From: Crocinitomicaceae bacterium
Lineage (GTDB): Bacteria > Bacteroidota > Bacteroidia > Flavobacteriales_D > Crocinitomicaceae
Assembly (NCBI GenBank): GCA_016709005.1
Contig: JADJEU010000008.1
Coordinates: 102,151 to 166,150 of the forward strand
Direction: 5' to 3'
Length of the DNA stretch: 64,000 nucleotides
The notes below the pieces were generated by a model that saw only the letters and a list, made by a program, of their open reading frames with translations, was not told the origin of the DNA and did not search any database. The position numbers and the translations under genes are program-made. Positions 37,575-47,534 of this stretch are shown here, piece by piece; the first letter of the stretch is position 1, and the number at the start of each line of letters is the position of its first letter.

Positions 37575-40054
37575 CTATTGTGGGTCTACATCAATATCTA
37601 CTCGTATAGCCCGGTAATCATGCATGGCTAAAAATTGTTCAATTTTTTCACGAATCACATCTTTTACTTTTTTAGGTGATGATTCACGTTCAAATTTAAT
37701 TGTAATCGTTTTAATGAACATGTTTTTGATTCTTGAAATAGTAGGTGTTTCAGGACCCAGTAAACGCTCATTAAAAATTGCTTTCAGATTTTTTCCAAGC
37801 GTAATCGAACCCATTTCCAACACATCTTTGTCACGGTGTTTTAGCGTTAGTGATATGATTCTAAAAAAAGGCGGATAATGAAAGTTTTTCCGTTCAAGAA
37901 TTTCCTGATTGTATAATCCTTCATAATCATGCTGCATTACTTTTTGAATAATCCAGTGGTCCGGATTAAAACTTTGAATGATTACTTTTCCTCGTTTTGC
38001 TTTTCGCCCCGCGCGGCCTGCAACTTGTGACATGAGCTGAAACGAGCGTTCAAAAGATCTGAAATCCGGATAGTGAAGCATTTGATCTGCGCTTAAAATT
38101 CCGACTAAACCTACGTTGTCAAAATCAAGTCCTTTAGTTACCATTTGTGTTCCAATCAAAACATCAACCTCTCTATTTTCAAAGGAAGAAATAATTTGCT
38201 GATATGAATTTTTTGCACGTGTGGTATCTAAATCCATGCGTTGAATTTTGATGTTTGGAAATAGAATGGCAAGTTCATCTTCTACTTTTTCAGTTCCAAA
38301 TCCAAGCATTTTTAATTTACGACTTCCGCAACCACCGCACGATGCAGGAGGTGTAATGAAATAACCACAGTAGTGACATTTCAGTGCATTGCTCAGTTTG
38401 TGGTAGGTGAGTGATACATCACAATTTTTGCATGTGGGTGTCCAGCCGCAAAGTTCGCAGGACCAAATGGGCGTATAGCCGCGTCTGTTTTGGAACAAAA
38501 TTACTTGTTCTTTATTCTTAAAAGCTTCTTCCATTTCTGAAACCAAAAAGGAAGAGAAATGCGACTTCATTGTCTTTTGCTTCGTCTCTTTTTCAAGATC
38601 CGCACATTGAATTTCAGGCATTTTTACACCACCAAATCGCTCGGTTAAAGTAACCAAGCCAAACCGATTTTCTTTTGCATTAAAGTACGTTTCAATCGCT
38701 GGTGTAGCAGAACCTAAAAGTATTTTTGCTTTGTGAAGTTGCCCTAAAACAATAGAAGTATCGCGTGCATTGTAGCGTGGTGCTGGATCAAATTGTTTGA
38801 ATGAGTTTTCATGTTCCTCATCAATAATTACCAGACCCAAATTTTGAAAAGGTAAAAATACAGATGAGCGTGCCCCTAAAATAATTCTGAACTTTCCGCT
38901 GTTTTTTAAAACTTCATGCCAGATTTCAATGCGCTCATTTTGATTGAACCTGCTGTGATACACACCCACTAAATCTCCAAAATAATGCTGAAGTCGTGTG
39001 ATCAGCTGTGTAGTCAATGCTATCTCAGGAATAAGAAATAAAACTTGTTTACCTTGTTCTAACATTTCCTGAATCAGACTTACATAAATTTCAGTTTTAC
39101 CAGATGAGGTAACACCGTGTAATAGCACCACATCTTTTTCTTCAAAATGCGATTTTATTTCTTCAAGTCCTTTTTGTTGCGAGGGTGATAGTGCTTTGAT
39201 TTCTTTTGATTCTGCAAGTTTTGAAACCAAACGACTCACCTCTGCATTAAAGATGGTAATGATTCCTTTTTTTTCTAATGTTTGTAAAGTTGATTCTCCA
39301 ATTTCTTCAGCAAGAATTTCTTTTTTTGGAATTGGATTTTGAGAACCTTCATTCCATTTTACCTTATCTACAATTTTGAGTAAGGCATTTACTTGTTTCT
39401 CATTTCGTTTATTTGCCTCAAGTTCATTCAGTAAGTTTTCTAGTTTCTCACTTGTTTGAATGTGTTCAGAAATCTCAATGAATGATTGAAAGCGCGGTGA
39501 ATATTTAGCGTTCAGCTCTTCAGAAACAATGGCCTTTTTTTTCTCGATTAATTTTTTGATGAGCGGTTGAACCGTCTTGATATTTATGAGATCAGAAATT
39601 TCTTTGAGTGTAAGTGATTCTTGAAGTTGTAATGCTTCAACTACAGTGATTTCATTATCAGTCAGATTTTCAAGATCACGATCAAATTCCGGGTGAATAC
39701 TGATTTTAGTTTCACTTGCAAGTTTGAAGTTCGCAGGCAGCGCTGCGTTCATCACACCACCAATAGGAGCTATATAATAATCTGCAATCCAATCCCACAA
39801 TTTAAATTGGCGCTCCGTTACAATAGGATTTTCATCTAAAACCCCTTCGATGTATTTTACCTGATAATTTTTGGAACTTCTTCATGAACTTTCCGGATGA
39901 TACCGGTATAAAATTTAGATTTTCCAAAGGGCACCACAACGCGTTTGCCCGGGTCAACATGATTGTTGAGCTCAAAAGGCACACGATAAGTATACGTGTT
40001 GGGAATACTAAGAGGAAGTATAACATCAACAAAATACGTGATCCGTTCGGCCAT
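37575..40054 (-). CDS. priA: Primosomal replication protein PriA (helicase), frameshifted near the N-terminus
   Basis: PriA restarts stalled replication forks. The main frame (37575-39800) holds the helicase core: Walker A in LHGVTSSGKTEIYVSLI, DEEH in LVIIDEEHENSFKQ, the zinc-binding cysteines in CELCGWTPTCKNCD and CHYCGYF, and motif VI around SQVAGRAGRKAKRGKV. The 3'-DNA-binding N-terminus lies in another frame, from the ATG at 40054 (MAERITYFVDVILPLSIPNT) to VHEEVPK. One missing A in the run at 39868-39872 separates the two. With it restored, NYQVKYIEGVLDENPIVT links both parts into an 826-residue protein, the normal size. Such a conserved gene being broken at an A run favours a sequencing error. 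Confidence 0.9.
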
Positions 40055-40123
40055 TCAGCGAAAATAATCAATTTGAAGCAAGATGTTCAAGCCTGTTGAA
40101 ATCTTATATGCAATATGTAAGGC

Positions 40124-40156
40124 AAAAAAAATCCGGCACAGAGCCGGATTTTTTAA
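40124..40156 (-). terminator. Terminator downstream of the rhodanese lipoprotein gene
   Basis: ATCCGGC (40131-40137) pairs with GCCGGAT (40143-40149) around ACAGA. The flanking A and T tracts let it work on either strand; the gene ending at 40170 on the minus strand is the nearest user. Confidence 0.85.
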
Positions 40157-40169
40157 ATACTAAATTTGG

Positions 40170-40616
40170 TTATTGTTTATAAGGCCAGTTACCGTAACCA
40201 CCAACAAGGTTATAAACTTCAGTGAATCCTTTTTCAAGCATGATGCTTTTGGCCTGACCACTTCTTCCTCCGCTTTGACAATAAACATAAACTGGTTTAG
40301 TTTTGTCTAATGTATCTAAAGATGCTTCAAAATCTGCAGCGTTAAAATTCATGTTTACTGATCCTGCAATATTTCCGCCAGCATATTCACCTGGAGTTCT
40401 GACGTCCAGAATTAATCCTGCACCACCATCCACGAATGTTTTGAATTTTGCTGCATCAACATCTTCGCTTATTTGTGCAGGTTGCTCAACTTGATCGGTA
40501 TTTACTGTTTTTATAGTATCTGTTGTTGTTTCATTGACAACCTCAGATCCTCCGGCACAGGAAAGCAAACTGAAAGCGGTCATCAATAAGGTGAAAGAAA
40601 GAATTATTTTTTTCAT
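40170..40616 (-). CDS. Rhodanese-domain lipoprotein
   Basis: The ATG at 40616 gives a lipoprotein signal (MKKIILSFTLLMTAFSLLSC). After a Thr/Val/Gln linker comes one rhodanese domain with LILDVRTPGEYAGGNIAGSV and the active-site loop YVYCQSGGRSGQAKS. The Cys is present, so thiosulfate or persulfide chemistry in the periplasm is plausible. It belongs to the same family as the cytoplasmic rhodanese at 26945, but the two are not obviously recent copies. Confidence 0.9.
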   Translation of the reverse strand: MKKIILSFTLLMTAFSLLSCAGGSEVVNETTTDTIKTVNTDQVEQPAQISEDVDAAKFKTFVDGGAGLILDVRTPGEYAGGNIAGSVNMNFNAADFEASLDTLDKTKPVYVYCQSGGRSGQAKSIMLEKGFTEVYNLVGGYGNWPYKQ

Positions 40617-40674
40617 GTTAATTTTATTTTGATACAAATTTAGAGTGATTCAAGATTCAAGTTGGTGACTTTGG

Positions 40675-41283
40675 TCACAACTCTTTGGTGCTTTCTATTT
40701 CGGGAAGTTCGCCTTTAAAGTAGCGATATGTAATTCCAAAAGTCGCAAGCTCAGGCGACCAAATATTAATTTCAAGATTGAGGCCCAGGTGATCAGAAAT
40801 GAAATAATTAAATCCGCCAATTGTAACACCCGTAAAGACGCTTAGATTATCTGAAAACAAGCGTCGCATCTGGTTATCCAGCAGATCATTTTTTTGAAAG
40901 CGGTAGATGCCGCCAACCTGAAGTTTAACGTAGTATTCGAAACCACGTCGATAAAAAATGGAAACTTGTGGATTTACAGAAAGAAAAAGCATAGAGGAAC
41001 CAAAATGCTGATGGTCGTAAAACTCATTCAGATACTGAAATCCAATCCGGCCAGAGAAACTGATAATGTTGTTGGCAACTAATTCATGTGAGTAAGCCAT
41101 CACGGGCATTGCGGTTACAAATTCCAACTCATGCGAGCTGGTGTCATTGATTGATTCAAACAGATTTTTATGGGTGAACTGATCATATGTAACCCCCATA
41201 TTAAATTTCATAACGCGGTTATGAATTTGCGCCAGGGCAAAGTTTTGGACGATAAAAAGGAAGAAGATGGTGCGTTTGAACAT
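40675..41283 (-). CDS. Outer membrane beta-barrel protein
   Basis: The 202-residue protein has a signal peptide (MFKRTIFFLFIVQNFALA) and alternating hydrophobic strands with aromatic girdles, such as YYVKLQVGGIYRFQK and FTGVTIGGFNYFISDHLGLN. The strand ITYRYFKGE is followed by a polar tail. This fits a small eight-stranded barrel. It faces the barrel gene at 41409 across a shared 125-base promoter region. Confidence 0.8.
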   Translation of the reverse strand: MFKRTIFFLFIVQNFALAQIHNRVMKFNMGVTYDQFTHKNLFESINDTSSHELEFVTAMPVMAYSHELVANNIISFSGRIGFQYLNEFYDHQHFGSSMLFLSVNPQVSIFYRRGFEYYVKLQVGGIYRFQKNDLLDNQMRRLFSDNLSVFTGVTIGGFNYFISDHLGLNLEINIWSPELATFGITYRYFKGELPEIESTKEL

Positions 41284-41381
41284 GATTCAAAAGTACTCAA
41301 AAATCTTTCTGTGAACCAATCCAACTGAGTTGGCATGATAATTGGTTTCCGATTGCCTGAAACCCAATTAGTAAAATAACG

Positions 41382-41389
41382 TATATTTG
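41382..41389 (+). promoter_or_regulatory. Candidate -7 promoter element of the barrel gene at 41409
   Basis: TATATTTG matches TAnnTTTG and lies 19 bases before the ATG. No TTTG is seen at the usual -33 spacing. Confidence 0.45.
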
Positions 41390-41408
41390 AACAACTAAAA
41401 AAAACTTT

Positions 41409-42053
41409 ATGAAGAAATTAAGCATTGGAATTCTGACGGCTGTAGCACTTGTTTTCGGAGTTAACCAACAAGCTTCAGCTCAGGTTGAGCAAGGAAGTAT
41501 GATCATTGATGCCTATTATGGTTTTCCAAATCTTGGTAAAAAATTATGGAACGCACTAGAAAGTGATTCAAGCACTGTAAACTCTAAGGCTACAGGTGTA
41601 GGTCCACTAGGTATTCGTTTTGAATATATGATTGCAGACAACCTAGGTTTTGGTGCTGATATCAATTATTTGACAAATGGATTTGACTATGACTATACAA
41701 TCAGCGAGTACAACTCTACAACTGGTTTTTTCGAAGACAATACCTATACAGTATCTTACAAGAAAACAAAATTAAGAATCATGGCTCGTTTGAATTATCA
41801 CTTTGTTCAAACAGACGTAGTTGATGCTTACGTTGGATTTGGTGCTGGTTACAAACATAAAATCAATAAATTCAGCAGTACAAATCCAAATGATACTGAA
41901 AACGAATTAGAGTCAAGCTTAAACTTGATCCCTGTTTCTATCAGATTATGTCTTGGAACTAGATTTTTCTTCACTGATAACTTAGGAATGAACCTTGAGA
42001 TGGGTGTTGGCAAAGGCCCACTTTTATCTGCAGGTGTTTCTGTGAAATTCTAA
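41409..42053 (+). CDS. Outer membrane beta-barrel protein (OmpW/porin-like size)
   Basis: The 214-residue protein starts with a signal peptide (MKKLSIGILTAVALVFGVNQ, cleavage likely after ASA near residue 24). It shows barrel strands such as GFGADINYLTNGFDYDY, LRIMARLNYHFVQ, VDAYVGFGAGYKHK and NLGMNLEMGVGKGPLLSAG, and ends in a Phe (SVKF), a usual barrel insertion signal. Function beyond an outer membrane structural or transport role is unknown. Confidence 0.85.
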   Translation: MKKLSIGILTAVALVFGVNQQASAQVEQGSMIIDAYYGFPNLGKKLWNALESDSSTVNSKATGVGPLGIRFEYMIADNLGFGADINYLTNGFDYDYTISEYNSTTGFFEDNTYTVSYKKTKLRIMARLNYHFVQTDVVDAYVGFGAGYKHKINKFSSTNPNDTENELESSLNLIPVSIRLCLGTRFFFTDNLGMNLEMGVGKGPLLSAGVSVKF

Positions 42054-42073
42054 AATATCGGTTTACCGAACTG

Positions 42074-42104
42074 AAAGCCTGGCCTTGTGTCAGGCTTTTT
42101 TTTT
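42074..42104 (+). terminator. Terminator after the barrel gene
   Basis: AGCCTG (42076-42081) pairs with CAGGCT (42091-42096), followed by a T tract. Confidence 0.85.
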
Positions 42105-42150
42105 GATAAGTTGGCAAAGTGGAAAGATATTTTTTCATCTTTGTTTTGTG

Positions 42151-42840
42151 ATGAGAGAGACAACTTCTATAAAAGAGCTTGCCCGTGATGACCGGCCGCG
42201 TGAAAAAATGCTTGAAAAAGGATCAAGCGTATTATCAGATGCTGAAATCTTAGCCATACTAATTGGTTCGGGTAGCCGTGAAAAATCTGCTGTTGATCTT
42301 TGTCGGGAGATTCTTAAGTCTGTAGAACATGACCTGAATAAATTAGCGCGACTCACCATTCATGATCTCATGAAGTTTAAAGGGGTAGGTGAAGCTAAAG
42401 CCATAACCATTGCGGCAGCACTAGAGTTATCTCGCAGAAAAAAATCAGAAGTCGAATCCATTGCTCCTTTTGTTAAATCTTCCAGAGATGCTTTTAACGC
42501 TGTGCACCACTTATTCGAAGATCTGGGACATGAGGAGTTTCACGTTATCAATCTTTCCCGATCAAATAAAATTCTTTCGGTAGATTTAATTTCCAAGGGC
42601 GGATTCAGTGCAACTGTTGCTGATGGAAAACTGATTTTCAAAAAAGCTCTGGAGAAAGGGGCGTCCGGAATAATTCTTACACACAATCATCCTTCAGGTA
42701 GCAGCAAGCCTAGCGAGGCAGACATTGACCTTACAAAAAAAATGAAAACTTTTGGAGCCTACATTGACTTGCCAGTGCTGGATCATATTATCGTCGCCGA
42801 TAAAAACTACTACAGCTTTGCTGACAATGGTTTAATTTAG
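42151..42840 (+). CDS. radC: RadC family protein (JAMM domain)
   Basis: The ATG at 42151 is used because the in-frame extension upstream reads through the terminator of the previous gene. The 229-residue protein begins MRETTSIKELARDDRPREKM, has a helix-hairpin-helix segment (KLARLTIHDLMKFKGVGEAK) and the JAMM metal motif THNHPSGSSKPSEADIDLTK. The family is named for a DNA-repair phenotype that was later questioned; its role is unsettled. It may share a transcript with the epimerase operon that starts 53 bases later. Confidence 0.93.
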   Translation: MRETTSIKELARDDRPREKMLEKGSSVLSDAEILAILIGSGSREKSAVDLCREILKSVEHDLNKLARLTIHDLMKFKGVGEAKAITIAAALELSRRKKSEVESIAPFVKSSRDAFNAVHHLFEDLGHEEFHVINLSRSNKILSVDLISKGGFSATVADGKLIFKKALEKGASGIILTHNHPSGSSKPSEADIDLTKKMKTFGAYIDLPVLDHIIVADKNYYSFADNGLI

Positions 42841-42867
42841 GCTTGTTCACATGTCAATACAAACCGT

Positions 42868-42875
42868 TAAATTTG
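42868..42875 (+). promoter_or_regulatory. Candidate -7 element of the 42.9-49.7 kb operon
   Basis: TAAATTTG matches TAnnTTTG and lies 18 bases before the epimerase ATG. A TTG at 42843-42845 is 22 bases upstream. The element is inside the short gap after radC. Confidence 0.45.
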
Positions 42876-42893
42876 TACAAGGCACAAGGTGAC

Positions 42894-44033
42894 ATGAAAA
42901 TAATTACAATTATCGGCGCGCGTCCGCAAATCATAAAGGCAGCAGCAATCAGCAGGGCTATTCGGGAAAAATACGCAGACAAAATTCAGGAAATTATTGT
43001 GCACACTGGGCAGCATTACGATGAAAACATGTCTGAAGTCTTTTTCGACGAGTTGAAAATTCCAAGACCAAATTATAATTTACAAGTTGGTTCAGGCAAT
43101 CACGGTCTGCAAACTGCAAAAATGCTTGAAGGAATTGAAGAAATAATTCTCAAAGAAAAACCAAATGCTGTGCTTGTTTACGGTGACACCAACTCAACGG
43201 TTGCTGGAGGTTTGGCAGCGTCTAAACTATTAATTCCACTCGTTCACATTGAAGCAGGCTTGCGTTCGTTCAACAAAAGTATGCCTGAAGAGATTAACCG
43301 GATTGCATGCGACCATATGTCTACGTTGCTCTTTTCACCAACACTGCAAGGGCTCGATAATCTCAAAAAAGAAGGTTTTAAGACCGATAACAAAGCGCCT
43401 TATACAATTGATAATCCGCGCGTCTATCATTGCGGAGATATCATGTTTGATAATTCACTTTATTTTTCTGAACTGGCATCTGATCGTTCAATTATAAAAG
43501 AACTTGATTTAAAGCCTGGCTTTGTACTTTCTACCATACATCGCAATAACAATACCGATGATCCAAAGCGTTTAACTGCAATTTTTGAAGCGTTAAATTC
43601 GATCACAGAACAGTATCAAAAGCAATTGGTTTTGCCTTTGCATCCTCGTACGCACAAGATGATGGATCAAAATTTGCCGGCTGATCTCAGAAAAAAAATT
43701 GAATCAAATCAATTGATAAAAATTATTCCACCCGTTTCTTTTCTTGATGTGATTGCGCTGGAAAAAAATGCAGGAATCGTTGTAACGGATAGTGGTGGGG
43801 TCCAAAAAGAAGCTTTCTTCTTTCAAAAACCATGTTTGATTTTGCGCCCTGAAACGGAGTGGGTAGAAATAGTAGAAAATGGAAACGCCATACTTTGTGA
43901 TGCTGACAAGGACAGAATGCTGAACGCGTTTGCAGCGTTCGAAAAGAGAACAGATTTAACGTATCCAAATCTTTTTGGCGATGGAAAAGCGAGTGAATTT
44001 ATTTGCGGTGAAATTCTGCAACATCTCGGATGA
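42894..44033 (+). CDS. wecB: UDP-N-acetylglucosamine 2-epimerase (non-hydrolysing)
   Basis: The enzyme interconverts UDP-GlcNAc and UDP-ManNAc for surface polysaccharide synthesis. The ATG at 42894 gives MKIITIIGARPQIIKAAAIS, the expected N-terminus. Other motifs are VHTGQHYDENMSEVFFDEL, LVYGDTNSTVAGGLAA, HIEAGLRSFNKSMPEEINRI and TDSGGVQKEAFF. The length of 379 residues is normal. Its stop overlaps the next start by four bases, and it heads a seven-gene run. Confidence 0.94.
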   Translation: MKIITIIGARPQIIKAAAISRAIREKYADKIQEIIVHTGQHYDENMSEVFFDELKIPRPNYNLQVGSGNHGLQTAKMLEGIEEIILKEKPNAVLVYGDTNSTVAGGLAASKLLIPLVHIEAGLRSFNKSMPEEINRIACDHMSTLLFSPTLQGLDNLKKEGFKTDNKAPYTIDNPRVYHCGDIMFDNSLYFSELASDRSIIKELDLKPGFVLSTIHRNNNTDDPKRLTAIFEALNSITEQYQKQLVLPLHPRTHKMMDQNLPADLRKKIESNQLIKIIPPVSFLDVIALEKNAGIVVTDSGGVQKEAFFFQKPCLILRPETEWVEIVENGNAILCDADKDRMLNAFAAFEKRTDLTYPNLFGDGKASEFICGEILQHLG

Positions 44034-45313
44034 TTTCAATCTTTAGTGAACATATCACCCCAAGACTGACCTATGTGCTCGACTTTTGTTTTGGACACAA
44101 AGGCTTTGACTATAAAGTAATATCAAGCGTTGCAGACTGGTCAAAAATTAAAACAAAACGAATTAACTATTCGCATCTTTCAATTCCGTGTGATTATCTG
44201 ATTAAACCACACGAACTATTATTTGAAGATAACATTCGGGAAGATTTGCAACTGCGGCTTCAAAATAATGAATTGCAGCTTGATGGAACGGAGGACGAGT
44301 TTGCACTTATTTTTTGGATGCTGACACGGTATGAAGAGTTTCTTCCGCATGAGCGTGATCAGCATGACCGATACAAATGTTCCAACTCTGCGCTTTTCAA
44401 ATTAGGAGTTCACAGAAAGCCAATGGCAGACATTCTGGTAAAAAAAATCTGGAATAAAATTGAATTGGATTACTCCATTATTGAACGAAGATTTGAATGT
44501 GTTCCATCTTTTGATATTGATGTTGCATGGGCTTATAAGCATCGTAAGTTTACACGCATGATAGGTGCCGGAATGACAAATGGAAAACTCAGAGAGCGGC
44601 TGCTTGTGCTTACCGGCAAACAGCAAGATCCTTATGACACCTATTCGTATATCACCGAAATTGCGACAAAAGTAAATCGTATAATCTGCTTTGCACTTTT
44701 GGGCGACTGGGCAAAATATGATAAAAACATTCACTGGAAAAATGAAGCGTATCAATCTTTGTTGAGAGGGTTGAACTCTGCGGGTGGAATGGGAATCCAT
44801 CCGTCTTATGATACCTATAAAGACGGTGAAAAACTGGAAATGGAAATTGCCCGATTAGAACAAATTGTTGGACATGAAATTGTAAAAAGCCGTCAGCATT
44901 TTTTGCGTTTACAAATTCCTCAGACATATGAATTACTTATAGAACATGGCGTTCAGCGTGATTTCACGATGGGGTATGCTGAGGAAGTTGGTTTTCGCGC
45001 AGGAACTACTTTTCCGTTTTTCTTTTTCAATTTAAAGACAAATAAAGTTACCAAATTGCTTGTGTTTCCATTTGCCTATATGGATGGCGTATTGAAAGAT
45101 CAGCTCAAACTGAATCCTGAATCAGCAAAAGTATTGGTGAAAGAACTCATTGATGAAGTAAAAAATGTTGGTGGGGTTTTAATGTGTATCTGGCACAACT
45201 CGTCTATCAATGACCTCGGTGAGTGGCAAGGGTGGAAATCGGTTTTGGATTATAATATATCACTCGTTGAAAAAAACGAAACCTCTTTTTACGACGATGA
45301 TTTTCTAATCTAA
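44030..45313 (+). CDS. Polysaccharide deacetylase-like protein
   Basis: The 427-residue protein resembles the large Bacteroidota proteins with a DUF7033-like N-terminal domain and a NodB-like C-terminal domain. I see VPSFDIDVAWAYKHRKFTRM, where the Asp pair resembles the start of the deacetylase barrel, later GMGIHPSYDTY, then RQHFLRLQIPQTYELL and LLMCIWHNSS near the end. The chemical role is inferred from the family and from the epimerase gene with which it is translationally coupled. No signal peptide is visible. Confidence 0.78.
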   Translation: MISIFSEHITPRLTYVLDFCFGHKGFDYKVISSVADWSKIKTKRINYSHLSIPCDYLIKPHELLFEDNIREDLQLRLQNNELQLDGTEDEFALIFWMLTRYEEFLPHERDQHDRYKCSNSALFKLGVHRKPMADILVKKIWNKIELDYSIIERRFECVPSFDIDVAWAYKHRKFTRMIGAGMTNGKLRERLLVLTGKQQDPYDTYSYITEIATKVNRIICFALLGDWAKYDKNIHWKNEAYQSLLRGLNSAGGMGIHPSYDTYKDGEKLEMEIARLEQIVGHEIVKSRQHFLRLQIPQTYELLIEHGVQRDFTMGYAEEVGFRAGTTFPFFFFNLKTNKVTKLLVFPFAYMDGVLKDQLKLNPESAKVLVKELIDEVKNVGGVLMCIWHNSSINDLGEWQGWKSVLDYNISLVEKNETSFYDDDFLI

Positions 45314-45320
45314 ATTTGAA

Positions 45321-46436
45321 ATGGACTTGAAAATTATTCCGTTAACTATTTCTGTTTTTATTCTGCATGCCTGTGTTCAACATCAGTCTCCATTGGAGTC
45401 AAATCAAGTCCATGAAATTTCAGATACTATAAAAGTTGAATATGCCGAAGGTTTTGAAGTGAACTACACTGGAAATTTTATTCAAATCATTTCGCATTCC
45501 ATTGCAAATAATTCAGCATTCGCTGACACACTCGAATTTCCTACGGCAAAAGTTGTTCCAGATTTGGTGGGAGAAAATGTGTTAGCCGGTCAAATTGAAA
45601 ATATTGCTTGTCAGTCATCAACCCACGTGGCTTTTCTCAGCACATTAAAAAGTATCGATCTTGTTGCAGGTTTGTGCGGAATGGAATACGTTCAAAATTC
45701 TGAAATCAATACAACTTTGGCCGAAAATAATGTAGCTGAAATTTGCGCAGCAGAACAAGTCGATATGGAAGTTTTGCAAAAAATAAATACTGATCTTTTT
45801 CTAATCTACCCATTCGAAACAGAAGGCAAGGCAAAATATGACGCAGCCGGGATTCGCACTTTTTTCATTGCGGAATATTTGGAGCAGACAGCTCTGGCTA
45901 GATTGGAATGGATTAAATTATTTGGCTTGATTACTGGAAAATCAAAAGAAGCCAACGTCTATTTTGAGAAGGCAGAATCGGAATATTTATCTTTGATTAG
46001 AGCGACCAAACAAGTAGATTCAAAATTCATTTTAAATCTGCCTTACAAAGAAAGTTGGTTTATGCCATCTGCAAATTCCATGATTGTGAATTTGATCGAA
46101 GATGCCGGCCTGACGTATTATTATCCTTCAAGTGGTATTACTGAGAATGAAACACGCAGTACAGAGGCTGTTTGGAATGACGCCATGTATGCAGATTATT
46201 GGATTATTATGGCAAGCAGGCCTGTTGATTTTTCGCTGGCAGATTTACTTACAGAAGAACCTGTTTACAAAGAGTTTTTATCGGTGAAAAAGAATCAGGT
46301 GATTTTCTGCAACACGGCAACATCTGATTATTTTGTGCAAGGCGTAGTTGAACCTCAAATTATTTTGAAAGATATTCTTTTGGCTACAGGACAGGTCAGT
46401 AATCATCAACCCAAGTACTTCAGTCTGCTGAAGTAA
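45321..46436 (+). CDS. ABC transporter substrate-binding lipoprotein (FecB/BtuF type)
   Basis: The N-terminus MDLKIIPLTISVFILHACVQ is a lipoprotein signal. The body matches the metal-chelate binding proteins: VAFLSTLKSIDLVAGLCGME, EVLQKINTDLFLIYPFETEG and YWIIMASRPVDFSLAD. It would capture a siderophore, haem or cobalamin in the periplasm for the permease and ATPase encoded next. The ligand cannot be read from the sequence. Confidence 0.88.
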   Translation: MDLKIIPLTISVFILHACVQHQSPLESNQVHEISDTIKVEYAEGFEVNYTGNFIQIISHSIANNSAFADTLEFPTAKVVPDLVGENVLAGQIENIACQSSTHVAFLSTLKSIDLVAGLCGMEYVQNSEINTTLAENNVAEICAAEQVDMEVLQKINTDLFLIYPFETEGKAKYDAAGIRTFFIAEYLEQTALARLEWIKLFGLITGKSKEANVYFEKAESEYLSLIRATKQVDSKFILNLPYKESWFMPSANSMIVNLIEDAGLTYYYPSSGITENETRSTEAVWNDAMYADYWIIMASRPVDFSLADLLTEEPVYKEFLSVKKNQVIFCNTATSDYFVQGVVEPQIILKDILLATGQVSNHQPKYFSLLK

Positions 46437-46529
46437 TCTTAAGAACTCAACGAATCTCACAGAGATTCATCCCTTCTCGTCAGATTTATCCGACGGTTAT
46501 ACTTAATTTTGAAAGACAATTAAATCGCT

Positions 46530-47534
46530 CTGAATAAAAATAAAGATATACTATTGCTCGCGCTGGGTCTTTCAGCAATAGCTCTGCTATTTGCGTTAAA
46601 CTTATTATTGGGTGATGTCTCAATTCCGGTCTCTGATATTTTTACACTTTTGTCGGGCGGTGAAGTAGAAAATAATTCCTGGTCATACATCATTGAAAGC
46701 AGATTGAACCGATCCATTGTTGCAATTTTTTCCGGTGCGGCTTTGGCCCTTTCAGGAATCATATTGCAAGTATATTTTAGAAATCCTTTGGCGGGTCCAG
46801 GTGTGCTGGGAATTACTTCTGGAGCTTCGTTAGGCGTAGCATTCATCATGCTGGGCGGAGTAGGAGTAGTTTCCTTTTTCGGTCAGATAGGTGTGATTGT
46901 GGCTGGAATTTTAGGCGCCGTGTCCGTTTTATTTTTACTTCTTTTAGTCTCTAAATTTATTCACAATGCAGTAACGCTATTGGTGATTGGACTCATGTTT
47001 GGATATTTTACTTCAGCGGTTATTGATGTGCTTTTTTTATGGGCAGATTTAGACGAAACACGCGCCTTTGTGATTTGGGGCATGGGCAGTTTTGAAGGAT
47101 TGCAAACTGCAGATTTGCTTTTGATGTGCGGAATAATTCTTTTGGCAATTGTGAGTTCTGCCTTTTTAATAAAACCGATGAACGCATTGGTGCTGGGTTC
47201 AGAATACGCTTCATCGCTTGGGATTAATTTGAAGGTCACAAAATATTTAGTCATTTTACACACTGGTGTTATGGCTGCAATTGTAACGGTTTATTGCGGG
47301 CCTATTAGTTTTATTGGAGTTGCTGTGCCGCAATTGGTGCGCTTAATCTGGTCATCTAAAAATCATTTCATTCAAATTCCTGCAACCTTGATTTTAGGTG
47401 CTGCACTTGCTTTACTGGCAGATTTGATTGTACGTGTATCCGGAAATACATTGCCGTTAAATACGGTGACTGCATTAATTGGAGCTCCGATAATTATTTA
47501 TACGATCATCAAATTGAATAAAAAAATTGCTTGA
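46530..47534 (+). CDS. FecCD-family ABC transporter permease
   Basis: The protein has many hydrophobic helices and the family motifs RLNRSIVAIFSGAALALSG, VYFRNPLAGPGVLGITSGAS, GSEYASSLGI and GPISFIGVAVPQLVRLIW. The first ATG-like codon is a problem. A TTG at 46554 would cut into the first helix. A CTG at 46530 gives (M)NKNKDILLLALGLSAIALL, a much more natural N-terminus, and no ATG is available in the open frame. I therefore place the start at the CTG, with caution. The end overlaps the ATPase gene by eight bases. Confidence 0.88.
   Translation: MNKNKDILLLALGLSAIALLFALNLLLGDVSIPVSDIFTLLSGGEVENNSWSYIIESRLNRSIVAIFSGAALALSGIILQVYFRNPLAGPGVLGITSGASLGVAFIMLGGVGVVSFFGQIGVIVAGILGAVSVLFLLLLVSKFIHNAVTLLVIGLMFGYFTSAVIDVLFLWADLDETRAFVIWGMGSFEGLQTADLLLMCGIILLAIVSSAFLIKPMNALVLGSEYASSLGINLKVTKYLVILHTGVMAAIVTVYCGPISFIGVAVPQLVRLIWSSKNHFIQIPATLILGAALALLADLIVRVSGNTLPLNTVTALIGAPIIIYTIIKLNKKIA

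Noticed and set aside
42085..42150. Upstream extension of radC
   Set aside because: It reads through the terminator of the preceding barrel gene, and the family N-terminus begins at 42151.
46452..46468. Perfect 7-bp hairpin GAATCTC-ACA-GAGATTC as a terminator inside the importer operon
   Set aside because: No T tract follows and the genes on both sides clearly belong together; it may only be a processing site or chance.
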